64,000 nucleotides of DNA from Gilliamella apicola (GCF_003202915.1 NZ_QGLP01000005.1:1-64000), one strand, 5' to 3'; positions 35,152 through 46,404 are shown, numbered from the stretch's first letter. A program made the numbers and translations. Notes: generated from the letters alone by a model not told the origin.

Positions 35152-36003
35152 GGAATATTCTAAATATTATCCTAACGAAAAAGCCTAATATGTTGAAATG
35201 AAATTCTTGTGTAATATCATCATATAGTTAATTTTTTGAAAATGAAAATAATGGATGGGCTGAACTAATTAATACCCGTTTTATAAGGTTATTATTTTTG
35301 ATAAATAAAAAAGGTGATAATACTGTGGTCTAATTTACAACAGATAAAAATGAAAATCTTTCTAATGGTTATAAATTATCAGTTTCTACTAATCTTGAAA
35401 TAGAAGAACAATCTAGATAAATTTTATTATTGTCATTGAATAAAATTGCAAAAGAGAAATAGTTTAAAATGTTGTTCAATGATAAGCCTAAATCGAAATA
35501 TCTAAAGCAGCTGCTATGCGCTTTTTATTGAAAAGTCTAATCTACACAATATTTAATTTCTTTAAATTTCCTCAAAAGAATTTTCCATAGTAAATAAGAG
35601 ATCAATCTTCTTACAGTATCTTCTTTAAATATTTTTTCTAGGATTTGAACATTGTTTAATCCCTGAAGATCGGTCAGTTTCAATTGAAGAATATCGACTA
35701 AAATAATTAATGACTCCAATCAGTTGACAAATAGATACATATATTGCTTTTTGATGTTAGCTTTTTTAATGATTGAATTGCTAAATTTATAATAAAAGTT
35801 TTTATTTGTTGTTTTTATTATCATTATAAATTTTAACATCTCATAAAAATTATAAAATGACGTTATACTTATTAACAAATGATCTACAAAAAAACATCGC
35901 TTGAGTATATACTCTTGCCTAAAGATTTTATGCTTTCAAAGTTATATATAGAAGAGTATAAAAATAGTTATTGCATCAATTTATCTGTTAAGGACCGTAA
36001 AGT
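35152..36003. other. Intergenic region with possible coding relic
   Basis: Plus-strand pieces near 35265-35420 (LINTRFIRLLFLINKKGDN, then DKNENLSNGYKLSVSTN) are protein-like but broken by stops. The last 100 bases before 36004 are probably the promoter region of the sugar-acid operon. No intact gene. Confidence 0.4.
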
Positions 36004-36474
36004 ATGATTTTAGGTAATATTAATCATTTGGATTTAATTCCTTATTTGCCTACCAAGATTAAACAATCAATTGAATATGTGAAAGATAATGTTAATAACA
36101 ATACACCAGCAGGTCGTTATGATATTGATGGTGATAATATGTTCTTTGTCGTGTCTGATAATTCATTAAGATATATTCATCAAGCCAATCCTGAGTATCA
36201 TAAGAAGTATATCGATGTGCAGATTGTTTTAGATGGTCAAGAAGGGATGGCTGTTTCTACTCTGCCTCCGCATACTCAAGTATTAGATGATAAAATAGCT
36301 GAAAATGATATTGCTTTCATTAAAACACCTGACGAAGAAACTATGTTAGTATTACAGCAAGACGATTTTATTGTATTTTTACCGAATGAAGTACACAAAC
36401 CGCTTTGTGCAGTTGACAATAAGATTGCAAATGTTCGGAAAGTTGTGGTAAAAATCGCATTAGATTATTTATAA
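36004..36474 (+). CDS. YhcH/YjgK/YiaL-family protein
   Basis: 156 residues, with AAGGACC upstream. A cupin-like beta-barrel family linked to sugar-acid and sialic-acid pathways. HQANPEYHKKYIDVQIVLDG carries the E-x-H-x-x-x-x-D-x-Q metal/ligand motif typical of the family, with FIVFLPNEVHKPLC near the end. It sits 27 bases upstream of kdgK, so it probably acts on a hexuronate or sugar-acid intermediate. Confidence 0.85.
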   Translation: MILGNINHLDLIPYLPTKIKQSIEYVKDNVNNNTPAGRYDIDGDNMFFVVSDNSLRYIHQANPEYHKKYIDVQIVLDGQEGMAVSTLPPHTQVLDDKIAENDIAFIKTPDEETMLVLQQDDFIVFLPNEVHKPLCAVDNKIANVRKVVVKIALDYL

Positions 36475-36501
36475 GTAGAAGTAAGGATTTTAGGTAGCAC
36501 T

Positions 36502-37440
36502 ATGACAACAAAAATCGCTGTTATTGGCGAATGTATGATTGAACTTTCGATAAAACAAGATTCAACAACCCGTAGTTTTGGAGGAGATACATTAAATACG
36601 TCAGTTTATTTATCTCGTTTATTAAAAAATAAAGATTTTTCTATTCACTATGTAACTGGTTTAGGAACCGATCCTTTTAGTCAAGAGATGCTTGATAGCT
36701 GGCAAAAAGAGCATGTTTCAACTGATTTAGTACAAAAAATGTCGGATAAAATGCCTGGACTTTATTCGATTGTGACTGATGATCAAGGTGAGCGCTCTTT
36801 TTATTATTGGCGTAATGATGCAGCGGCTAAATTTTGGTTAAAAACAGCTGAAACAGCCCAAGTTACTGAGCAAATCGCTAAATGTGATTATGTCTATTTA
36901 AGTGGTATTAGTATCGCGATTTTAGATGCAGAAAGTATTATTAAATTATTAGATTTATTAAAACAAGTTAAAGCCAATGGCGGTAAAGTGATTTTTGATA
37001 ATAACTTCCGTCCACGTTTATGGAGTAGCTTAGATTTAGCGCGTAGCGTTTATTCTGATATTTTATCTTTTACTGATATTGCGTTTTTAACTCTCGATGA
37101 TGAAGACTTATTATGGGGTAAATTACCTTATGAACAAGTTATTGAGCGCACTAAGAAATTTGGTGTTAGCGAAGTTGTGATTAAACGTGGTAGCGATAGT
37201 TGTATTATTGACTCTTTGGAAGGACGTTTTGAAGTACCAGCTAACAAAATTGCCAAAGAAGATGTTATAGATACGACTGCTGCAGGAGATTCATTTAGTG
37301 CAGGTTATTTAGCTGCGCGTTTGAGTGGTCAAAATCCTTCACAATCAGCAAGCCAAGGTCACCTAGTTGCTGGTACCGTGATTCAATATCGTGGCGCTAT
37401 TATTCCGTTAGATGCTACACCAAAATTAATCGAAGGTTAA
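36502..37440 (+). CDS. kdgK: 2-dehydro-3-deoxygluconokinase (PfkB family)
   Basis: 312 residues (E. coli 309). PfkB-fold sugar kinase: GECMIELSIK at the start, GGDTLNTSVYLSRLL, NDAAAKFWL (KdgK-like region), and the anion-hole motif DTTAAGDSFSAGYLAARL with its catalytic Asp. It phosphorylates KDG to KDPG in hexuronate and pectin breakdown. No KDPG aldolase lies beside it. The PfkB family covers several sugars, so the substrate is a strong guess. Confidence 0.85.
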   Translation: MTTKIAVIGECMIELSIKQDSTTRSFGGDTLNTSVYLSRLLKNKDFSIHYVTGLGTDPFSQEMLDSWQKEHVSTDLVQKMSDKMPGLYSIVTDDQGERSFYYWRNDAAAKFWLKTAETAQVTEQIAKCDYVYLSGISIAILDAESIIKLLDLLKQVKANGGKVIFDNNFRPRLWSSLDLARSVYSDILSFTDIAFLTLDDEDLLWGKLPYEQVIERTKKFGVSEVVIKRGSDSCIIDSLEGRFEVPANKIAKEDVIDTTAAGDSFSAGYLAARLSGQNPSQSASQGHLVAGTVIQYRGAIIPLDATPKLIEG

Positions 37441-37441
37441 T

Positions 37442-37472
37442 AAAAAAACGGTCATTATTGACCGTTTTTTTA
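37442..37472 (+). terminator. Terminator after kdgK
   Basis: AAAAAAACGGTCA and TGACCGTTTTTTT form a near-perfect stem with a T tail. It can serve both strands, though the next minus-strand gene ends 70 bases away. Confidence 0.85.
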
Positions 37473-37540
37473 TCTCAAATTATTGTATTTTGATATAGTC
37501 ACTCAAAAAATTCAATCTTGATATTAGAGCCTAATAATTA

Positions 37541-38278
37541 TTATGGCAGTATGGCAAAAGAGCGTACAGGAAAACCTGAAGCATTATTCGGTTTGGCAAC
37601 AATATTAAAGATCACGGCTCCTTTAGCTGGCAATTGATCTAAATTCGTCATTAACTCAACTTGATAAGTGTCTTGCTCTAAAACATAGTATTCGCCTTTT
37701 AACGCATTGTTTTCTCGGAACGCTTTTGCTGAATCAGTATCAAAAGTTTCATGACCAATAGCTTTAATTTTTCGCTCTTCGAATAAAAATTTCAATGCAT
37801 CAAGTCCCCAGCCTGGAATTTGATTATTTCCAACGGCATCTTTGTTTTCCATTGCAGATTGAGATGGCCATTTCTTACTCCAATCTGTGCGTAACGCCAC
37901 AAAACTACCAGCTTCAATTTGTCCATGCTGCTGTTCGAAAGCTAATACGTCATCTTTAGAAAACGAAAAATTAGGATCTAGCTTGGCTCGTTCAGATTGG
38001 TCGATTACGATTAATGGTAATACAAGCTCTTGCAACTCCAGTTCATGCAAATAGCGAGTATTAGGAACAAAATGAATTGGCGCATCCAAATGAGTACCAT
38101 ATTGACCGGCAAAACTAAAGTTTTGTGCTAAAAAGCCATCGCTATGGTCGAATAGTGTTTTTATTTCAGCAGGTTTAAACATGAAAAAGTGGGGCGAATT
38201 GTGATCAAATGCATGAGTCAAATCTATCCATTTTTTCGACTTTAACAAAGTTAATGCTTGTAATACTTGGTTATTCAA
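37541..38278 (-). CDS. Cyclase-family (kynurenine-formamidase-like) hydrolase
   Basis: 245 residues. The metal-binding signature GQYGTHLDAPIHF (H-x-G-T-H-x-D-A-P-x-H with the first His changed to Q) is plain, with ALRTDWSKKW and GHETFDTDSAK adding further family motifs. Such enzymes hydrolyse amide or lactone bonds with Zn or Mn. The substrate is not clear; the sugar-acid operon across the terminator is on the other strand. No tryptophan-degradation genes are near. Confidence 0.8.
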   Translation of the reverse strand: MNNQVLQALTLLKSKKWIDLTHAFDHNSPHFFMFKPAEIKTLFDHSDGFLAQNFSFAGQYGTHLDAPIHFVPNTRYLHELELQELVLPLIVIDQSERAKLDPNFSFSKDDVLAFEQQHGQIEAGSFVALRTDWSKKWPSQSAMENKDAVGNNQIPGWGLDALKFLFEERKIKAIGHETFDTDSAKAFRENNALKGEYYVLEQDTYQVELMTNLDQLPAKGAVIFNIVAKPNNASGFPVRSFAILP

Positions 38279-38524
38279 AATTATTCCTTATATTTAAAAA
38301 AAACTCTTTTTTATTGTAAGATGAAAAGATTAAGTTAACCAATAATTTTGAGTTATAAAAATATAACCTTTGGTTTTAATCAATTAAGAAAAAGTTGAGG
38401 AAAAGATTTTTTAAACAAGAAAAATTCTTTATTGGTGCTTTTTAATTAAGATTTTTGTTTTTTATCATTGAAATTCTGCTAACCGACACTATTAAACTAA
38501 ATAGTTGTATATTTAATCAATAAA

Positions 38525-38544
38525 CACTGGCATAATATACAGTT
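38525..38544 (+). promoter_or_regulatory. LexA (SOS) box upstream of uvrA
   Basis: CACTGGCATAATATACAGTT contains CTG-N10-CAG with an AT-rich spacer, the gammaproteobacterial LexA consensus. It ends 44 bases before the uvrA ATG, where the SOS box is expected. It implies DNA-damage induction of uvrA. Confidence 0.8.
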
Positions 38545-38588
38545 AATTTTTGTTTCATTCATCTATAAACACACAAAAGAAGAGATCT

Positions 38589-41429
38589 ATGTCAATTAAA
38601 GATATCGATATTCGTGGTGCAAGAACACACAATTTAAAGAATATAAATGTAATTATACCTAGAGATAAATTGGTTGTAATTACAGGTCTTTCTGGTTCAG
38701 GTAAATCATCATTAGCATTTGATACCTTATATGCAGAAGGACAAAGACGATACGTTGAGTCGTTGTCGGCCTATGCTCGTCAATTTTTGTCACTCATGGA
38801 AAAACCTGATGTCGATCATATTGAAGGATTATCGCCTGCTATTTCGATTGAGCAAAAATCCACGTCACATAATCCCCGTTCAACAGTGGGTACCATCACT
38901 GAAATTTATGACTATTTACGACTTTTATTTGCTCGTATCGGTGAACCGCGTTGTCCAAATCATAATTTACCGTTAGCAGCACAAACTGTGTCTCAAATGG
39001 TTGATAGTATTATGGCGTTGCCATCTGAAAACCGTTATATGTTACTTGCACCGGTTGTCACTGAGCGTAAAGGTGAGTTTGTTAAATTATTTGAGCAGCT
39101 TGCTGCAAGTGGTTATATTCGTGTTCGAGTTGATGGTGATGTTTATGACCTTTCTGATCCACCAATACTTGAACTTCAAAAAAAACACACCATTGAAGTG
39201 GTTGTTGACCGTTTTCGAATCCGTGATGATTTAAAATTGCGTTTGGCGGAGTCTATTGAAACCGTACTTTCCATCACCAATGGTATTGTTAAAGTCGCTA
39301 ATTTGGATGATCCCAAAGCAGAAGAGCATCTGTTTTCTGCCAACTTTGCTTGCCCATTATGTGGTTATAGCATTTCTGAACTTGAGCCAAGATTATTCTC
39401 ATTCAATAATCCTGCTGGTGCTTGTCCTGAATGTGACGGATTAGGTGTACAACAATATTTTGATCCGAAACGCGTTGTTCAGATGCCTGAAGTCTCATTG
39501 GCAGCCGGAGCAATTAAAGGATGGGATAGGCGTAATTTTTACTATTTTCAAATGTTAAAATCGTTGGCTAACCATTATAAGTTTGATATCGATAAGCCAT
39601 ATCAAAAATTATCTGAAAAAGTAAAAGATATTCTCTTAAATGGTTCTGGTGACGAAGAAATACAGTTCGTTTATACCAATGATCGTGGTGATGTTGTTAA
39701 ACGTAATCATCCTTTTGAAGGGATTATCAATAATCTTAGTCGTCGTTATAAAGAAACTGATTCGCAAACTATTCGCGAAGAGTTAGCTAAGTATATCAGT
39801 AATCGTCCTTGTCCATGTTGTGAAGGTTCACGTTTATGTAGAACTGCACGACATGTATTTATTAATGATACTAACTTACCAACCATCAGCGATTTAAGTA
39901 CTCAACAAGCTAAAGATTTCTTTGATAAACTCACTTTAACTGGACAACGTGCTCAAATAGCTGAAAAGATTTTAAAAGAAATTAATGATCGTCTACAATT
40001 TTTAATCAATGTTGGATTGAATTATTTAACCCTGTCACGTTCTGCTGAAACTTTATCTGGAGGCGAGGCGCAGCGAATTCGACTGGCTAGCCAAATTGGT
40101 GCAGGGCTTGTTGGGGTGATGTATGTGCTTGATGAACCATCAATTGGTTTACATCAACGGGATAATAGTCGCTTGATTGATACGCTTACTCACTTACGAG
40201 ATTTAGGTAATACCGTCATCGTTGTTGAACATGATGAAGAGGCGATCATGGCAGCTGATTATGTTATTGATATTGGTCCAGGAGCAGGTGTTCATGGAGG
40301 TGAGGTTGTCGCTCAAGGTACACCAAAGCAGATTATGGCATGCAATAATTCATTAACCGGTAAATATCTTTCAGGAAAAGAGAAAATCGAGATCCCAGCA
40401 GAGCGTCATAAAGTTGATAAGAAAAGAATGCTATCGTTAATTGGTGCGACTGGTAATAATCTTAAAGATGTAACTTTAAATATTCCAGTGGGACTATTTA
40501 CTTGTATTACCGGTGTATCTGGTTCAGGTAAATCAACCTTAATTAATGACACCTTATATCCTTTAGCTCAAAACGAATTAAATGGTGCAGAAAAAACCGA
40601 AATTGCGCCATATAAATCAATTAAAGGATTGGACTTTTTCGATAAAGTTATTGCGATAGATCAGAGCCCTATAGGGCGGACACCACGTTCAAATCCAGCA
40701 ACTTACACTGGGTTTTTCACATCGATTCGTGAACTTTATGCCGGGGTGCCTGAAGCAAGGGCGAGAGGATATAATCCTGGTCGTTTTAGCTTTAATGTTA
40801 AAGGTGGACGTTGTGAAGCTTGCCAAGGCGATGGTTTAATTAAAGTTGAAATGCACTTTCTACCTGATATTTATGTACCTTGTGATCAGTGTCATGGGGC
40901 TCGATATAATCGTGAAACATTAGAAATCAAATATAAAGGTAAGTCGATTAATGAAATTCTAAATATGACGGTTGAAGAGGGGCGAGAATTTTTTGACGCA
41001 GTACCAATGATTTCCCGTAAGTTACAGACATTAATTGATGTAGGTCTTGCTTATATCACAATTGGTCAGTCAGCAACAACACTATCTGGTGGTGAAGCAC
41101 AACGAGTAAAACTTGCAAAAGAGTTATCTAAGCGAGATACTGGTAGTACGCTTTATATTTTAGATGAACCAACCACTGGGTTACATTTTGCTGACGTTAA
41201 ACAATTGCTTGCTCAATTACACTCATTGCGGGATAAAGGTAATACCATTGTAGTTATCGAACATAATTTAGATGTTGTCAAAACCGCCGATTGGATTGTC
41301 GATTTAGGTCCAGAAGGAGGAAGTGGTGGTGGTGAAATTATCGCTGAAGGTACACCAGAAGATGTGGCTAATTCGAAAAGATCCTATACTGGTCAATATT
41401 TGAAACCATTATTGGAAAAGCAAAAATAA
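38589..41429 (+). CDS. uvrA: Excinuclease ABC subunit A
   Basis: 946 residues from the ATG at 38589 ([19 protein letters not shown]); an upstream ATG at 38550 would add 13 residues unlike the family. Two ABC ATPase modules: Walker [17 protein letters not shown] and [16 protein letters not shown], two LSGGEAQR signatures, and Zn sites CPLCGYS/CPECDG and [15 protein letters not shown]. It recognises DNA damage with UvrB in nucleotide excision repair. A LexA box lies just upstream. Confidence 0.98.
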   Translation: MSIKDIDIRGARTHNLKNINVIIPRDKLVVITGLSGSGKSSLAFDTLYAEGQRRYVESLSAYARQFLSLMEKPDVDHIEGLSPAISIEQKSTSHNPRSTVGTITEIYDYLRLLFARIGEPRCPNHNLPLAAQTVSQMVDSIMALPSENRYMLLAPVVTERKGEFVKLFEQLAASGYIRVRVDGDVYDLSDPPILELQKKHTIEVVVDRFRIRDDLKLRLAESIETVLSITNGIVKVANLDDPKAEEHLFSANFACPLCGYSISELEPRLFSFNNPAGACPECDGLGVQQYFDPKRVVQMPEVSLAAGAIKGWDRRNFYYFQMLKSLANHYKFDIDKPYQKLSEKVKDILLNGSGDEEIQFVYTNDRGDVVKRNHPFEGIINNLSRRYKETDSQTIREELAKYISNRPCPCCEGSRLCRTARHVFINDTNLPTISDLSTQQAKDFFDKLTLTGQRAQIAEKILKEINDRLQFLINVGLNYLTLSRSAETLSGGEAQRIRLASQIGAGLVGVMYVLDEPSIGLHQRDNSRLIDTLTHLRDLGNTVIVVEHDEEAIMAADYVIDIGPGAGVHGGEVVAQGTPKQIMACNNSLTGKYLSGKEKIEIPAERHKVDKKRMLSLIGATGNNLKDVTLNIPVGLFTCITGVSGSGKSTLINDTLYPLAQNELNGAEKTEIAPYKSIKGLDFFDKVIAIDQSPIGRTPRSNPATYTGFFTSIRELYAGVPEARARGYNPGRFSFNVKGGRCEACQGDGLIKVEMHFLPDIYVPCDQCHGARYNRETLEIKYKGKSINEILNMTVEEGREFFDAVPMISRKLQTLIDVGLAYITIGQSATTLSGGEAQRVKLAKELSKRDTGSTLYILDEPTTGLHFADVKQLLAQLHSLRDKGNTIVVIEHNLDVVKTADWIVDLGPEGGSGGGEIIAEGTPEDVANSKRSYTGQYLKPLLEKQK

Positions 41430-41474
41430 TAACTACTGATATATTTAAATCTAGTAAACCTTAGGAGAAAGGAT

Positions 41475-42074
41475 TTGGCATTACAAATTATATTAATGAT
41501 CATTATCGCTTATCTTTGTGGTTCACTTTCTGGCGCTATGATTATTTGCCATTTAATGAAGTTAAATAATCCTTCTTTATACGGTTCACATAATCCTGGC
41601 GCAACTAATGTATTAAGGATAAATGGACGATTACCTGCTGTTTTTGTTTTAATCTTTGATATGTTAAAAGGTGCTATTCCGGTCTATATTGCTTATCGGT
41701 TTGGAATATCACCGTTCTTTTTAGGTATTATTGGTATTTCAGCTTGTCTTGGACACATTTTCCCATGTTTTTTTCATTTTCGTGGTGGAAAAGGTGTTGC
41801 AACTGCATTAGGAATGATGGCGCCTATTGGGCTTGATTTTACGGGTTGTTTTCTTTTGACGTGGTTTTTAGTGTTAATGATAACGGGGTATTCTTCCGTT
41901 GCAGCGATAGTAGGTTTTCTTTTTGCGCCTTTATATGTATGGTTATTTAAACCAGAATTGACATTACCAGTGACAATGCTTTCATGTTTAATTATTGTTC
42001 GTCATAGCAGCAATATTATGAGATTGTTGAAAGGAGAGGAGTCAAAAAGTTTTTATCATCGCAGTAAAAAATAA
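41475..42074 (+). CDS. plsY: Glycerol-3-phosphate acyltransferase PlsY
   Basis: 199 residues from a TTG behind TTAGGAGAAAGG. It has five membrane segments. Family motifs are [48 protein letters not shown] (second active-site motif) and ending near [14 protein letters not shown]. It uses acyl phosphate to acylate glycerol-3-phosphate in the inner membrane. E. coli plsY (ygiH) has a different neighbourhood. The TTG start is unusual but no better start exists. Confidence 0.93.
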   Translation: MALQIILMIIIAYLCGSLSGAMIICHLMKLNNPSLYGSHNPGATNVLRINGRLPAVFVLIFDMLKGAIPVYIAYRFGISPFFLGIIGISACLGHIFPCFFHFRGGKGVATALGMMAPIGLDFTGCFLLTWFLVLMITGYSSVAAIVGFLFAPLYVWLFKPELTLPVTMLSCLIIVRHSSNIMRLLKGEESKSFYHRSKK

Positions 42075-42284
42075 ATTAAATGCTAGTTTTAATAGATCCT
42101 AATTTTTCTATCACTAAAATCTTAGCGATAAAAACTCGAAAAACTAAACTAATTAATTTTGATTGAAATTTTGCAAAATCTAAGCAATTTTAAATTGAAG
42201 TAATAGAATATTTTTTGTTTTATAGACAATTGAAACAGGGTATTATTATTTAATTAGTATAACTATGTGGTAACAAAATAATTC

Positions 42285-42890
42285 ATGCAAATCAGTCCGC
42301 TTTTAGAATCACTTATTAGTGCATTTCGCTGTCTACCAGGGGTTGGTCCCAAATCGGCTCAACGAATGGCTTACCATTTATTACAACGTAACCGTCAAGC
42401 AGGGCTTCATTTAGCTCAAGAGTTAAATGAAGCAATGATTAACATAGGTCATTGTAAAGAGTGTCGAACTTTCACTGAGCAAGAGATCTGCAATATCTGC
42501 GCGAATGTTCGACGACAAAGTAATGATCAAATCTGTGTGGTTGAATCGCCAGCAGATATTTTTGCTATTGAACAAACTGGGCAGTATAGTGGTCGTTATT
42601 TCGTTTTACTTGGTCATCTATCGCCACTCGATGGTATCGGTCCGAATGACATTGGTTTGGATTTATTAAAAAGGCGACTAGAATCAGAATCAATAAGTGA
42701 AGTTATTTTAGCCACCAATCCAACGATTGAAGGTGACGCTACTGCCAATTATATTGCTCAAATGTGCAGTGAATTTAACATTGTAGCTACTCGTATCGCG
42801 CATGGTGTTCCTGTTGGCGGTGAGCTTGAAATGGTGGATGGTACTACATTATCGCATTCATTTATTGGTCGCCAGAAGATAGATTTTTAG
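42285..42890 (+). CDS. recR: Recombination protein RecR
   Basis: 201 residues, the standard length. An HhH region ([18 protein letters not shown]), a four-Cys zinc finger ([16 protein letters not shown]), the Toprim domain with [13 protein letters not shown], and a Walker-B-like end ([19 protein letters not shown]). It loads RecA on gaps together with RecFO. dnaX and ybaB, its usual upstream partners, are absent here. Confidence 0.97.
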   Translation: MQISPLLESLISAFRCLPGVGPKSAQRMAYHLLQRNRQAGLHLAQELNEAMINIGHCKECRTFTEQEICNICANVRRQSNDQICVVESPADIFAIEQTGQYSGRYFVLLGHLSPLDGIGPNDIGLDLLKRRLESESISEVILATNPTIEGDATANYIAQMCSEFNIVATRIAHGVPVGGELEMVDGTTLSHSFIGRQKIDF

Positions 42891-42970
42891 CTTTTATTAT
42901 TAATTACGATTTATAATCCAACAGGGTTGTTAAATATCAATATATATTAAAAAATGGGAAAAAAGATTTT

Positions 42971-43789
42971 ATGAAATATAAAGCAGTCGCCTTTGATATG
43001 GATGGTACTTTACTTGGTAGTAACCGTTTAGTCCTACCTGAAACAGTCGATATGATAAAAAAAATTAGTGATAAAGGAATAAAAGTCATTTTGGTATCGG
43101 GTCGCCATCATACCGCTATTTATCCGTATTACTACCAATTGAAATTATCAACACCTGCGATTTGTTGTAATGGAACTTATTTATACGATTTTGAAAAACA
43201 ACAAAGCTTTGCCGCAAAACCAATGACTAAACAGCAAGCTCATACACTGTTAAATTTAGTTAATCAACATCGCATCCATACTTTAATTTATACCGACAAA
43301 TTTATGACTTATGAAGTTCTTGATGATCATTTAGCCGGTTTTTTCCAATGGATAAAATCTTTACCTGAATTTTTACAACCGGAAGTGAAAAAAGTTGATG
43401 ACTTCGAAAAACTTATTGAACAGGCTAATTTAATTTTTAAATTTGCGACAAGTAGTCATGATATTCCAGCATTAAAACAATTCTCAAAAGCGGTTGATGC
43501 GCTTGATGAATTTTCTTGTGAATGGTCATGGTCAAATCGTGCTGATGTGGCGGTAAAAGGAAATACTAAAGGCAATGGATTAAAGCATTGGGCCGAACAT
43601 GAAAATATCAAATTAAGCGAAATCGTTGCTTTTGGGGATAGCTTTAATGATATTAGCATGTTAACTATTGCTGGATTAGGTATCGCTATGGGTAACGCCG
43701 AGGAAGAGGTCAAAGAAAATGCGAGTTATTCAATTGGTGATAACAATAGCCCAAGTATTGCCGCAGAACTTGAGAAAATATTTTTTTAA
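42971..43789 (+). CDS. ybhA: Pyridoxal phosphatase YbhA (Cof-type HAD)
   Basis: 272 residues, the same as E. coli YbhA. HAD motif I DMDGTLLG, motif II SGRHHTAIYPYYYQL, a Cof-type cap with TPAICCNGTYLYDF, and motif IV GDSFNDISMLTIAGLGIAMGN. The TPAICCNGTYLYD and CEWSW segments are shared with YbhA rather than other Cof proteins. It dephosphorylates pyridoxal phosphate and related sugars. truC follows 19 bases later and may be co-transcribed. Confidence 0.88.
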   Translation: MKYKAVAFDMDGTLLGSNRLVLPETVDMIKKISDKGIKVILVSGRHHTAIYPYYYQLKLSTPAICCNGTYLYDFEKQQSFAAKPMTKQQAHTLLNLVNQHRIHTLIYTDKFMTYEVLDDHLAGFFQWIKSLPEFLQPEVKKVDDFEKLIEQANLIFKFATSSHDIPALKQFSKAVDALDEFSCEWSWSNRADVAVKGNTKGNGLKHWAEHENIKLSEIVAFGDSFNDISMLTIAGLGIAMGNAEEEVKENASYSIGDNNSPSIAAELEKIFF

Positions 43790-43808
43790 TTAAGTTAATT
43801 TTAAGATA

Positions 43809-44516
43809 ATGTTTGAAGTTCTCTATCAAGACAATGATTTAATCGTAATCAACAAGCCAGAAGGGTGGTTAGTGCACCGGAGCTGGCTTGATAAACATGA
43901 AACTGTCGTGGTCATGCAAACGTTGCGAGATCAAATTGGTCAGCATGTCTATCCCATCCATCGCTTAGATAGACCAACCTCAGGTGTACTCATTTTTGCC
44001 TTATCTAGTGAGATAGCAAGGCTGTTGTCGGAACAATTTGCATCAAATAAAATTGAGAAAACTTATCATGCCATTGTACGTGGTTATGTTGATGGTGAAG
44101 CCGTCATCGATTATCCATTAGTTGAAGAATTGGATAAGATTGCAGATAAGTTTGCCAATAAAGATAAACCTGCTCAAGAAGCCATAACCTTTTATAAAGG
44201 TCTTAGCAAAATAGAGTTACCTATCGAAGTGGGAAAATATAAAACAGCAAGATATAGCTTTGTTGAATTAAAACCACAAACAGGGCGAAAGCATCAATTA
44301 CGTCGTCACCTTAAACATATTTTCCATCCTATCATTGGTGATAGCAAACATGGTGATCTTCATCAAAATCGTGCTTTTAGTCATTATTTTGATGTTAAGC
44401 GTCTTATGTTGCATGCTAGCAGCGTCAAAATAATCCATCCTATTACCCTTAAACCCATCACTATTCATGCAAAACTAAGTGATGATTGGTTGAAAATATT
44501 GAAGGGCTTCAAATAA
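43809..44516 (+). CDS. truC: tRNA pseudouridine synthase C
   Basis: 235 residues. RluA-type fold: VINKPEGWLVHRS, the catalytic motif HRLDRPTSGVLIFA (catalytic Asp), LKPQTGRKHQLRRHL and GDSKHGDLHQNR. It makes pseudouridine 65 in certain tRNAs. VHRSWLDKHET is typical of TruC, not RluA. AAGATA is a weak ribosome-binding site. Confidence 0.92.
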   Translation: MFEVLYQDNDLIVINKPEGWLVHRSWLDKHETVVVMQTLRDQIGQHVYPIHRLDRPTSGVLIFALSSEIARLLSEQFASNKIEKTYHAIVRGYVDGEAVIDYPLVEELDKIADKFANKDKPAQEAITFYKGLSKIELPIEVGKYKTARYSFVELKPQTGRKHQLRRHLKHIFHPIIGDSKHGDLHQNRAFSHYFDVKRLMLHASSVKIIHPITLKPITIHAKLSDDWLKILKGFK

Positions 44517-44761
44517 ATTGAATTGGCTTATTGTTAGTTCTTAAATATTTTCCGAAATATTATTTATAATAAATCTCAATTATTCAATTCAATAAAATCT
44601 CGTTAGTATTGCATTATTCAATTAAGTGATATAACCTTTTACTACAATTAGTTATTCAATTACACAATAATTACAGAACTTTATTCGTACTGTTTTTAGA
44701 TTAATATTAACACTGTTAGAAATTAATAGGATTGAACTCAAAAAATCATTTAGGAACATCA

Positions 44762-45175
44762 ATGAAACGATTAACTCAGTATATAGGAATTCTTTTTTTT
44801 ACTTTACTTGCTGTTGCCTGTTCATCAGGTGAAAGTTCACCAGAAAAAGTTGCAGAAAAATATGTAAATGCCATGTATAGTGGTGATGCCGATTCCATAA
44901 TGAAGATGATAGATGTTCCTGATAGTGAGAAATCTTCTCAGATTAGCATGATGGTCAAAGGTAAATTACAAGATAGTGTAATCAAAGCGAAAGCCTATGC
45001 TGAGAATCATGGTGGCGTGGATAAAGTTGAATATCAGCCAACAAAATATCTTAATGATGATAAAACTCGTGCTGTGGTTGAAATAAATGTTATTTTTAAA
45101 GACAGTAAGAATAAAAACGAAAAACTTAAATTAATTAAAGTTGATGGTAATTGGTTTATTGAATTAGGTTATTAG
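44762..45175 (+). CDS. DUF4878-like lipoprotein, copy 1
   Basis: 137 residues from the ATG at 44762; an upstream start at 44732 adds ten residues ahead of the signal peptide. Signal and lipobox LLAVACSSGES give Cys lipidation. The mature part has EKVAEKYVNAMYSGDADSIM and KLIKVDGNWFIELGY, the NTF2-like pattern of DUF4878. It is probably anchored to the outer membrane; Ser after Cys does not signal inner-membrane retention. A paralogue follows. Confidence 0.75.
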   Translation: MKRLTQYIGILFFTLLAVACSSGESSPEKVAEKYVNAMYSGDADSIMKMIDVPDSEKSSQISMMVKGKLQDSVIKAKAYAENHGGVDKVEYQPTKYLNDDKTRAVVEINVIFKDSKNKNEKLKLIKVDGNWFIELGY

Positions 45176-45299
45176 TTCTAATATTATATATTAGTGGTTT
45201 TTTAATCATGTATTAAATCAAAATGTTTTTTATTATTTGCTGTTGTTCAGTTAAAAGTAAAGAATACAATAAGTAAATTATTAAGTAGGGAAATAGAAT

Positions 45300-45710
45300 A
45301 TGAAAGTGTTATTTAAATTTTTAAGTGTATTTATGTTGGCGTTAGTTGTTACAGCTTGTTCTTCAAATGATACACCAGAAGCGGTAGCTGAAAAATTCAT
45401 TAAAGCTGGTTATAGTGGTGATGTTGATGGCCTTCTTGATGCTTTATACATTCCTGATGAATTAAAAACTAAAGGTGTAGATATCAAGGTTTTAATGAAG
45501 AGTAAAATGAAAAGTGTTACCGACCAAGCCGTTGCAACTGCTAAACAAAACGATGGCTTTGACAGAGTAGAATTATCACCAATTGAATATAATAGTGATA
45601 AAACGTTAGCGAATGTTAAAACAACAGTTATATTTAAAAATGGTACTAAGACTAACTCAGCATTATCTTTAATAAAAGTTGATGATAAATGGTTTATTAA
45701 TATAAAATAA
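45300..45710 (+). CDS. DUF4878-like lipoprotein, copy 2
   Basis: 136 residues. Lipobox LVVTACSSND. AVAEKFIKAGYSGDVDGLLDA and LSLIKVDDKWFINIK match the upstream gene, so the pair is a tandem duplication that has diverged. AGGGAAAT lies before the ATG. The function is unknown. Confidence 0.78.
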   Translation: MKVLFKFLSVFMLALVVTACSSNDTPEAVAEKFIKAGYSGDVDGLLDALYIPDELKTKGVDIKVLMKSKMKSVTDQAVATAKQNDGFDRVELSPIEYNSDKTLANVKTTVIFKNGTKTNSALSLIKVDDKWFINIK

Positions 45711-45789
45711 TTCATGTGATTATACTATGACCTAGAAAGGAAAACTAATTTTTACCTTTTTAGGTTATAGATAACAACTTTAAATTTTT

Positions 45790-46404
45790 ATGAAACTTTT
45801 CCATTATTTTTTTATTTTTTTACTTTTTATAAAAAATCCAGTTTATGCACTAGAATTGCCAAATTCGGATGCTTCTTATAAAGAAAAATTTTCACTAATT
45901 CAAGTTGGTGATTGGATTTTCCGTAATGGTGTTCAAACCGATAGTTTTATTGTTAAAAAACTTGATGGTAGTGTTTTTTCCCATATTGGCATGATCGTTT
46001 CCGTGGAGCCTGAAATTAAGATAATTCATGCAACAACCAATGATGATGAAAATAAGCCTAATCAAGTAATCATTTCTACATTAACAGAGTTTACTGACCC
46101 CGATTTAGCGCAAATGTATGCGGTTGCTAGGCCGAATTTCCTATCAGATAAGCAAAAAAAACAGATTATTGAAGAGCTATTAACCAAACAAGGCGAGGAA
46201 TTTATACTTGCTTCTCGCGAACAAGAACATTTATATTGTACAACTTTGTTATATGACACCATTGTCAAATATCAACCTGATTTTAATCCAGAATGGAAAC
46301 ATGCTAAATTTCCACTGTTAAGTGGTGACTATTTATTTCCTGGTGCCTTTGCAAATTATCCAAATATCACTTGGATTTATGTTTATCCAGATAAAACGCC
46401 ATAG
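45790..46404 (+). CDS. YiiX/YebB-like exported papain-fold amidase
   Basis: 204 residues with a signal peptide (FFIFLLFIKNPVYA). GDWIFRNG, then SHIGMIVSVEPEIKIIHAT and EHLYCTTLLYDTI follow the permuted NlpC/P60-like (YiiX) pattern, with a His in SHIG and a Cys in LYCTT as the likely catalytic pair. It probably acts on a periplasmic amide or peptide. It is 80 bases after the lipoproteins and may share their transcript. Confidence 0.72.
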   Translation: MKLFHYFFIFLLFIKNPVYALELPNSDASYKEKFSLIQVGDWIFRNGVQTDSFIVKKLDGSVFSHIGMIVSVEPEIKIIHATTNDDENKPNQVIISTLTEFTDPDLAQMYAVARPNFLSDKQKKQIIEELLTKQGEEFILASREQEHLYCTTLLYDTIVKYQPDFNPEWKHAKFPLLSGDYLFPGAFANYPNITWIYVYPDKTP

